Below are positions 59,455 through 64,000 of a stretch of 64,000 nt of DNA, piece after piece. The notes beneath the pieces are model-generated. The model was not told the origin of the DNA, did no database searches, and saw only the letters and a program-made list of their open reading frames with translations. Origin of the DNA: Streptomyces tendae (lineage in GTDB: Bacteria > Actinomycetota > Actinomycetes > Streptomycetales > Streptomycetaceae); the NCBI RefSeq assembly GCF_014650435.1, contig NZ_BMUY01000010.1, forward strand, positions 1 through 64,000, given 5' to 3'. The position numbers and the translations under genes were made by a program. Each line of letters starts with the position of its first letter. Positions within the stretch are counted from its first letter, which is position 1.

Positions 59455-60906
59455 TCACCCGGACGGCCGCTCGGCGCGGCCGCGCAGGAAGAGCGCGGCG
59501 ACGGCGACGCCGACGAGGACCAGGGCCGTGTTGACGGCGATGGCCGCGGTGACGCCCCGGTGGACGGCGGAGGCGGTGGCCGCCCCCGCGCCGGCGGCGG
59601 TGACGACGGCGGACATGACGGGCGTGCCCAGGGTGATGCCGACCTGCTGGGACATCGAGGCCAGGCCGGTGGCCAGTCCCTGCTCGGCGTCCGGCAGCCC
59701 ACTGGTGGCCGTGACCATGAAGCCCACGATGACCAGCATGTTGCCGACGCCGCCGAAGAAGGTGGCGGGCAGCAGCAGGGCGAGGGACGTCCCGGTCGTC
59801 GTACCGAGGAGGAGCAGCACCGCGGTGAAGACCGCCTGGACGAGACCGCCGGCCACGAGAACGGTCACCGTGGACGTCCTGGCGAGCAGCCCGGGGGCGA
59901 GCAGACCGCCGACGACGGTGCCCGCGCCGAGTACGCCGAAGGAGACACCGGCCGCGAGGGGGGAGAAACCGAGGGTCTTCTGGAGGTACAGGGTGAGCAG
60001 GTAGACCAGTGAGGTCTCGGTGACGAAGGCCAGCAGGCCCAGCAGGTTGCCCCAGGCCACGTTGCGGCGTCGGAGCGTCCCGAGCGGTACCAGCGGCGCG
60101 GTCACGGTGCGCTCGATCAGGACGAAGGCGGCCAGGAGGAACACACCCGCGCCCAGGCCGACCAGCGCGTGCGGGTGGGTCCAGCCGTACTCGCCGGCTT
60201 GGGTCATGCCGTAGACGAGCCCGAGCAGGCCGAGGGTGACGGTGAGCGCGCCGGGCAGGTCGAGGCCGGAGCGGGCGGCGGGCCTGGACTCCTTGATGAC
60301 GGCCGGGGCGACGAGCACGACGGCGAGTGCGACGGGCACGTTGACGAAGAACGCCCAGCGCCAGGAGAGCAGGTCGGTCAGGACGCCGCCGAGAATCGCG
60401 CCGGTGGTGAAACCGGCCGACATCAGCGCGCCGTTGATGCCGAGCGCCTTCTGCCGCAGGGGCCCTTCGGCGAAGGAGGTGGTCAGCAGGGACAGACCCG
60501 CCGGGGTGGCGGCGGCGGTGGCCAGGCCCTGACCGACCCGCGCGGCGAGCAGCACCTCGGGACTGGTGGCGAGGCCGCCGATCAGCGAGGCGACGCCCAG
60601 CAGGCCGAGACTGCCGATGAAGATCCTCTTGCGGCCGATCAGGTCGCCGATGCGGCCGAAGAAGAGGGTGAACCCCGCGGCCGACAGGGCGAACGCGGTG
60701 GCCACCCACTGCAGGTCGGCGAGCGAGAAGCCGAGCCCGTCGCCGATCGCGGGCAGCGCGACGTTCAGGATCGAGAAGTCGACGGCCAGCATGAACTGGG
60801 CGACGAGCAGCACCGCGAGGACGACCTTCGACCGGCCCGTGAGCCGCTGCGGATCGGCCGCCGCCCCGGCGGTGGCCGCGGCGGTGGCGGTGGTGGTGGG
60901 TGGCAT
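59455..60906 (-). CDS. DHA2-family MFS drug efflux transporter
   Basis: 483 residues, 14 membrane helices. DHA2 motifs: FSILNVALPAIG in helix 1, LFFGRIGDLIGRKRIFI in loop 2-3, and LRQKALGINGALMSAGFTTGAILGG in the helix 4-5 region. An EmrB/QacA-type proton-drug antiporter. It is divergent from a TetR gene and should be repressed by it. Confidence 0.93.
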   Translation of the reverse strand: MPPTTTATAAATAGAAADPQRLTGRSKVVLAVLLVAQFMLAVDFSILNVALPAIGDGLGFSLADLQWVATAFALSAAGFTLFFGRIGDLIGRKRIFIGSLGLLGVASLIGGLATSPEVLLAARVGQGLATAAATPAGLSLLTTSFAEGPLRQKALGINGALMSAGFTTGAILGGVLTDLLSWRWAFFVNVPVALAVVLVAPAVIKESRPAARSGLDLPGALTVTLGLLGLVYGMTQAGEYGWTHPHALVGLGAGVFLLAAFVLIERTVTAPLVPLGTLRRRNVAWGNLLGLLAFVTETSLVYLLTLYLQKTLGFSPLAAGVSFGVLGAGTVVGGLLAPGLLARTSTVTVLVAGGLVQAVFTAVLLLLGTTTGTSLALLLPATFFGGVGNMLVIVGFMVTATSGLPDAEQGLATGLASMSQQVGITLGTPVMSAVVTAAGAGAATASAVHRGVTAAIAVNTALVLVGVAVAALFLRGRAERPSG

Positions 60907-60981
60907 GGCGTTCCCTTTCGAAACACTAATGGGTCTGGGGTTCCATTACGACTTGGAAGGTAGCACGGTGGAGTCGGTAAA

Positions 60982-60995
60982 GGAACCACGGTTCC
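60982..60995. promoter_or_regulatory. Candidate TetR operator in MFS/TetR divergent region
   Basis: GGAACCACGGTTCC is a perfect 6+2+6 palindrome; a looser copy (GGTTCCA ... TGGAAGG) lies at 60939-60960. Both are in the 143-base gap between the divergent efflux and regulator genes. Confidence 0.6.
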
Positions 60996-61049
60996 GATAA
61001 GGTGGCGTCCTGACGTCCCGACGCCGTGCGGGAAGAGGAAGGAGTCGTC

Positions 61050-61661
61050 ATGCCGGACCCGGCAGCCCCAGGAACCCTCCGCCCCGGAGGGCGCACCGCC
61101 CGTATCCGCGAGGCCGTCCTCCGGGCGGCGGGCGACGCGCTCGCCGCCGACGGTTTCGACGCGCTCGACCTGGGGGAGATCGCCCGCCGCGCGGGCGTCG
61201 GCAAGACGACGGTCTACCGTCGCTGGGGAACGCCGGGCGGTCTCGCCGCCGACCTGCTGGCCGACATGGCGGACCAGTCGCTGCCCCGTGCCGACACGGG
61301 CGCGCTGGAGGGCGACCTCCGGGCGAACGCGCGCCTCGTCGTCAAGACGCTCAACGACCCCCGCCAAGGCCGCCTCTTCAAGGCGCTGATCGCGGCCTCC
61401 CTCTGCGACGAACAGGCGGCCGAGGCCCTGCACCGCTTCTACGCCGTACGCGTCGGCGAATGGGCCGGCTGTGTGCGGGACGCCGTGGCGCGGGGCGAGG
61501 TCCCGGACGGCACCGACCCGCACGGTGTCGTCGCGGCCGTCTCCGCTCCGCTCTACTACGCGCTGCTCAACACGGGGCGGCCCGTCACCGAGGCCGACGC
61601 CGACCGTGCGGCCCGCGCGGTGAGCACCGCCGCCCGCGCGGGTGTGTGGGTCACGGCCTGA
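61050..61661 (+). CDS. TetR-family repressor of the adjacent efflux gene
   Basis: 203 residues. Helix-turn-helix at about 37-70 (LDLGEIARRAGVGKTTVYRRWGT), TetR C-terminal domain after it (TetR_C_11-like). ATG at 61050 follows GAGGAAGGAG; an upstream in-frame GTG/ATG at 61026 is less likely. Divergent from the DHA2 transporter. Confidence 0.92.
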   Translation: MPDPAAPGTLRPGGRTARIREAVLRAAGDALAADGFDALDLGEIARRAGVGKTTVYRRWGTPGGLAADLLADMADQSLPRADTGALEGDLRANARLVVKTLNDPRQGRLFKALIAASLCDEQAAEALHRFYAVRVGEWAGCVRDAVARGEVPDGTDPHGVVAAVSAPLYYALLNTGRPVTEADADRAARAVSTAARAGVWVTA

Positions 61662-61765
61662 CCGGACGCGAGCCCGGGCCGGCCGGGCGGGCGGCCGATC
61701 CGTGGGTACCGGGACGGCCGACCCGTAGTCGCCGGGGCAGTCAATCCTTAGTCACGGCCGTACGG

Positions 61766-61794
61766 TTGACGCATTGGTCCAGACCATCTACGTT
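61766..61794 (+). promoter_or_regulatory. Promoter with DasR-type (dre) site of a chitinase remnant
   Basis: TTGACG (61766-61771) and TACGTT (61789-61794) are spaced by 17 bases. The spacer contains TGGTCCAGACCA (61775-61786), a perfect palindrome that matches the DasR-responsive element / chitinase 12-bp box of Streptomyces (established knowledge, consensus TGGTCTAGACCA). A repressor here would block the promoter directly. Confidence 0.75.
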
Positions 61795-61867
61795 GTGGGC
61801 GCTCACCTCCCTCACGCGCGCACGGTTCACCTCACCCCTGTACCACCCCACCACCACAGGGAGAGCC

Positions 61868-62336
61868 ATGTACCACAGGCGCAGACCACAACTGACCGGC
61901 ACGAGAACGCTTCAGCATCGAGAACGCGATCCAGACGTATCTCGATGCCGGGGTCAACCCGCGCAAGCTGACCGTCGGCTTCCCCTTCTACGGGCGCGGC
62001 TGGCAGGGTGTCACCGAGGGCGGCGCGGCCGGTGAGTGGCAGGACGCGAACGGCGCGGCACCCGGCCAGTTCCCCGCCGAGGCCGGGGTCCGCGGCTACA
62101 GCAACCTGATCTCCAGCTACCCGTCCATGGCCGTCCACCACGACGAGCAGTCGGTGTCCACGTTCGGGTACACCGGTCCGGGCGGCCAGTGGTGGTCCTT
62201 CGACGACACCTGGTCGATCGGGAAGAAGACCGACTGGGTCAAGTCCAAGGGCCTGCTGGGCGGTTTCGTCTGGGAGATGTCCGGCGACACCTCGGACGGC
62301 CGGCTGATGACCGCACTGGACAACGGACTGAAGTGA
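61868..62336 (+). pseudogene. Internally deleted GH18 chitinase remnant
   Basis: The frame ending at 62336 encodes the C-terminal part of a GH18 chitinase: FSIENAIQTYLDAG, LTVGFPFYGRGW, then GGFVWEMSGDTSDG and LMTALDNGLK. That frame is closed by a stop at 61893-61895 and has no start codon or ribosome site before the homology, which starts abruptly near 61908. An ATG at 61868 with a GGGAGAG site, downstream of the dre promoter, is in another frame. The catalytic DxxDxDxE segment is missing. I infer a large internal deletion that joined the 5' end out of frame to the last ~140 codons. Confidence 0.8.
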
Positions 62337-62484
62337 GGCGCGGCGCACCCGGCTCGCCGCCACCCCGCGCGGGGGCGGTGGCGGGCCGGGTGCGGCCGGG
62401 CCCCGCGCCCTCCGTGCCAGAATGGACACCCTGCACCCCGCACCGCACATCCCGCACCCGCACGTCGTACCGCCCGAGGTTTCC

Positions 62485-63132
62485 GTGTCCAAACCCGTCG
62501 CCCGTGAGCCGCAGCGCCGCAACGCGCGGTCGAACCGGGCGCGCATCCTGGCCACCGCCCGCCGGGAGCTGGGGCGGAACCCGGACACCACCCTGGAGGA
62601 GCTGGCCCGCGCCGCCGGAGTCGTCCGGCGTACGCTCTTCGGCCACTTCCCGGGGCGCGCGGCGCTCCTCGAAGCCCTCGCCGAGGAGGCGTCCGAGGTG
62701 CTGCGGGGCGCGATGGCCGAGGCGGCGGGCCCCGACGAGCCGGCCGACCGGGCGCTCGCGCACTTCACGCTGCTGATGTGGCCCGTGGGGGACCGCTACC
62801 GCATGCTGCTGGCCCTGGCCCGGCACGACCTGGGCGTGGAGCGGGTGGCCGAGATCCTCGCCCCGGCCCGCGCGGTGGTCACCGCCATCCTGGAGCGCGG
62901 CCGCGAGGACGGCGTCTTCCCCGCCCACCTGCCCCCCGCCGTGCTGAGCGCCGGTCTCGAGGCGATGGTCGTCGCACTCCTGGAGCAGGTCAACACCGGC
63001 GCCCTGGAGGACGACGGCACCCGGGCCGCCGTCGCCATCCTGATCGCGGCCGGGGTGCCGGAGCGGCACGCGCGGACCGTGGTCGAGAGCGTGGGTCCGG
63101 CGATGCTCGCCCGGCCCCTCCCGGCCGAGTAG
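62485..63132 (+). CDS. TetR-family transcriptional regulator
   Basis: 215 residues from the GTG at 62485 with GAGG six bases upstream; an ATG at 62422 in frame would add 21 Pro/His-rich residues. The helix-turn-helix is at about 25-58 (LEELARAAGVVRRTLFGHFPG). It precedes an MFS gene reading in the same direction, with a palindrome between them, so it probably represses that gene. Confidence 0.9.
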   Translation: MSKPVAREPQRRNARSNRARILATARRELGRNPDTTLEELARAAGVVRRTLFGHFPGRAALLEALAEEASEVLRGAMAEAAGPDEPADRALAHFTLLMWPVGDRYRMLLALARHDLGVERVAEILAPARAVVTAILERGREDGVFPAHLPPAVLSAGLEAMVVALLEQVNTGALEDDGTRAAVAILIAAGVPERHARTVVESVGPAMLARPLPAE

Positions 63133-63150
63133 GCCACCCCCCTTTCAACA

Positions 63151-63173
63151 GGCGCCCCCGGCCGGTGGGCGCC
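63151..63173. terminator. Terminator after the TetR gene
   Basis: GGCGCCC at 63151-63157 pairs with GGGCGCC at 63167-63173, followed by TTATTTG. Confidence 0.65.
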
Positions 63174-63177
63174 TTAT

Positions 63178-63195
63178 TTGCACGCCCGTGTGCAA
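63178..63195. promoter_or_regulatory. Candidate operator/promoter of the last MFS gene
   Basis: TTGCAC and GTGCAA arms separated by six bases form a palindrome just after the TetR terminator; TATTCT (near 63201) could be the -10 box of the MFS promoter. Confidence 0.5.
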
Positions 63196-63266
63196 CAAAC
63201 TATTCTGCTCTTGTCTGCTCATCTATGGGCAATTAACTTGTCCTCGTTTGTCATCCGGGAGCCCTC

Positions 63267-64000
63267 ATGCCCCTGCTCGCCACCACCCCCGTCGAGAAGA
63301 TGCCCGGGCCCTACGCCCGGCGCTGGTGGGCTCTCCTGGTGCTCTGCCTGAGCCTGCTGATCGTCGTCATGGCCAACACGTCCCTGATCGTGGCCGCCCC
63401 GGACATGACCACCGACCTGGGCCTGAGCAGCAGCGACCTGCAGTGGGTCATCGACGGCTACACCGTCCCGTACGCCGCGCTGATGCTGGTGCTCGGTGCG
63501 ATCGGCGACAAGTACAGCCGTCGCGGCGCCCTGGTCACCGGTCTGGTGATCTTCGCGGGCGGTTCGGTGATGGGCAGCCTGGTGCACGAGACGGGGCTGG
63601 TCATCGCGGCCCGGGCGGTCATGGGCGTCGGTGCCGCCGTCGTCATGCCGGCCACGCTGTCCCTGCTGGTCGCGGTCTTCCCGAAGGGGGAGCGGGCCCG
63701 CGCCATCACGGCCTGGACCGCCACCTCGGGACTGGCCATAGCGGTCGGGCCGCTGGTCGCCGGGTGGCTCCTGGAGGACCACGCCTGGGGCTCGACCTTC
63801 CTGGTCAACGTCCCCGTCGCGGTCCTCGCCGTCGTCGGCGCGCTGGTCCTCGTACCGCCGTCCAAGGCGGCCGGCACGGGCCGCATCGACTACGTCGGCG
63901 GCCTGCTCTCCATCGTCTCCGTGGGCAGCCTGGTCTACGCGACCATCGAGGGCCCGCACTTCGGCTGGGGCGCCGGTCCCGTCACCGCGGCCGTCGTCGC
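63267..64000 (+). CDS. MFS drug efflux transporter, N-terminal part (runs off window)
   Basis: 244 codons visible, no stop before the window end. DHA2-type: MANTSLIVAAPDM in helix 1, LVLGAIGDKYSRRGALV in loop 2-3, and ITAWTATSGLAIAVGPLVAGWLL near helices 5. ATG preceded by CCGGGAG. Likely under control of the TetR gene upstream. Confidence 0.92.
   Translation, partial: MPLLATTPVEKMPGPYARRWWALLVLCLSLLIVVMANTSLIVAAPDMTTDLGLSSSDLQWVIDGYTVPYAALMLVLGAIGDKYSRRGALVTGLVIFAGGSVMGSLVHETGLVIAARAVMGVGAAVVMPATLSLLVAVFPKGERARAITAWTATSGLAIAVGPLVAGWLLEDHAWGSTFLVNVPVAVLAVVGALVLVPPSKAAGTGRIDYVGGLLSIVSVGSLVYATIEGPHFGWGAGPVTAAVV

Overview
The window is about 72% or more G+C by eye, has strong codon third-position bias, uses GTG starts and 4-bp ATGA/GTGA overlaps freely, and carries xylanase, GH62 arabinofuranosidase and a DasR-type site. 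It is almost certainly a Streptomyces chromosome. No tRNA, rRNA, CRISPR, IS element or phage gene was seen.

Region 1 (1-20.6 kb) is the right-hand part of a lipopeptide NRPS cluster, cut by the window start. A left-reading operon carries a fatty acyl-AMP ligase, two acyl-CoA dehydrogenase-like proteins, an acyl carrier protein and the first NRPS gene (starter condensation domain plus the start of an adenylation domain): a lipid-tail loading system. A divergent right-reading operon has a B12-dependent methylaspartate mutase (two subunits), an ABC-2 permease and a SyrP-like Fe(II)/2-oxoglutarate hydroxylase. A third, left-reading operon has a regulator, the ABC ATPase, a cysteine-synthase-like PLP enzyme, an argininosuccinate-lyase-like enzyme, an ATP-grasp ligase, a free-standing NRPS module (C remnant-A-T-TE) and a PduX-like GHMP kinase. 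Together they point to an acidic, calcium-dependent-type lipopeptide (friulimicin/amphomycin/malacidin style) with an unsaturated acyl tail, 3-methyl-Asp, beta-hydroxy-Asp and 2,3-diaminobutyrate. The free-standing module ends in a thioesterase whose nucleophile is Cys rather than Ser.

Region 2 (21.0-30.3 kb) has a HAD phosphatase and then a five-gene left-reading operon that I consider the best candidate for an undescribed system: a lidless Hsp70, a J-like/TPR membrane protein that lacks the HPD motif, a GrpE-like exchange factor, a caspase-family protease and a TPR-CHAT protease. It looks like a chaperone-gated two-protease conflict or cell-death module.

Region 3 (30.5-45.6 kb) is mostly core or catabolic: cobK and cobH, a zinc dehydrogenase followed by two striking perfect hairpins, an HSL-type esterase, a PucR/CdaR-like regulator, DinB, divergent xlnA and abfB sharing two palindromic operator copies, RidA, a WYL regulator, an ECF sigma factor with a membrane partner, an RraA-like/aminotransferase pair, and a TetR regulator.

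Region 4 (45.8-64.0 kb): a six-gene coupled operon (alpha/beta hydrolase, DUF3500, gamma-glutamyltransferase-like, DUF1275, MFS, FAD monooxygenase); MMPL transporter, streptophobe membrane protein and an OmpR/histidine kinase pair; two TetR-MFS efflux pairs (the second MFS runs off the window end); and, between them, a broken GH18 chitinase that still keeps a promoter with a DasR (dre-type) site.
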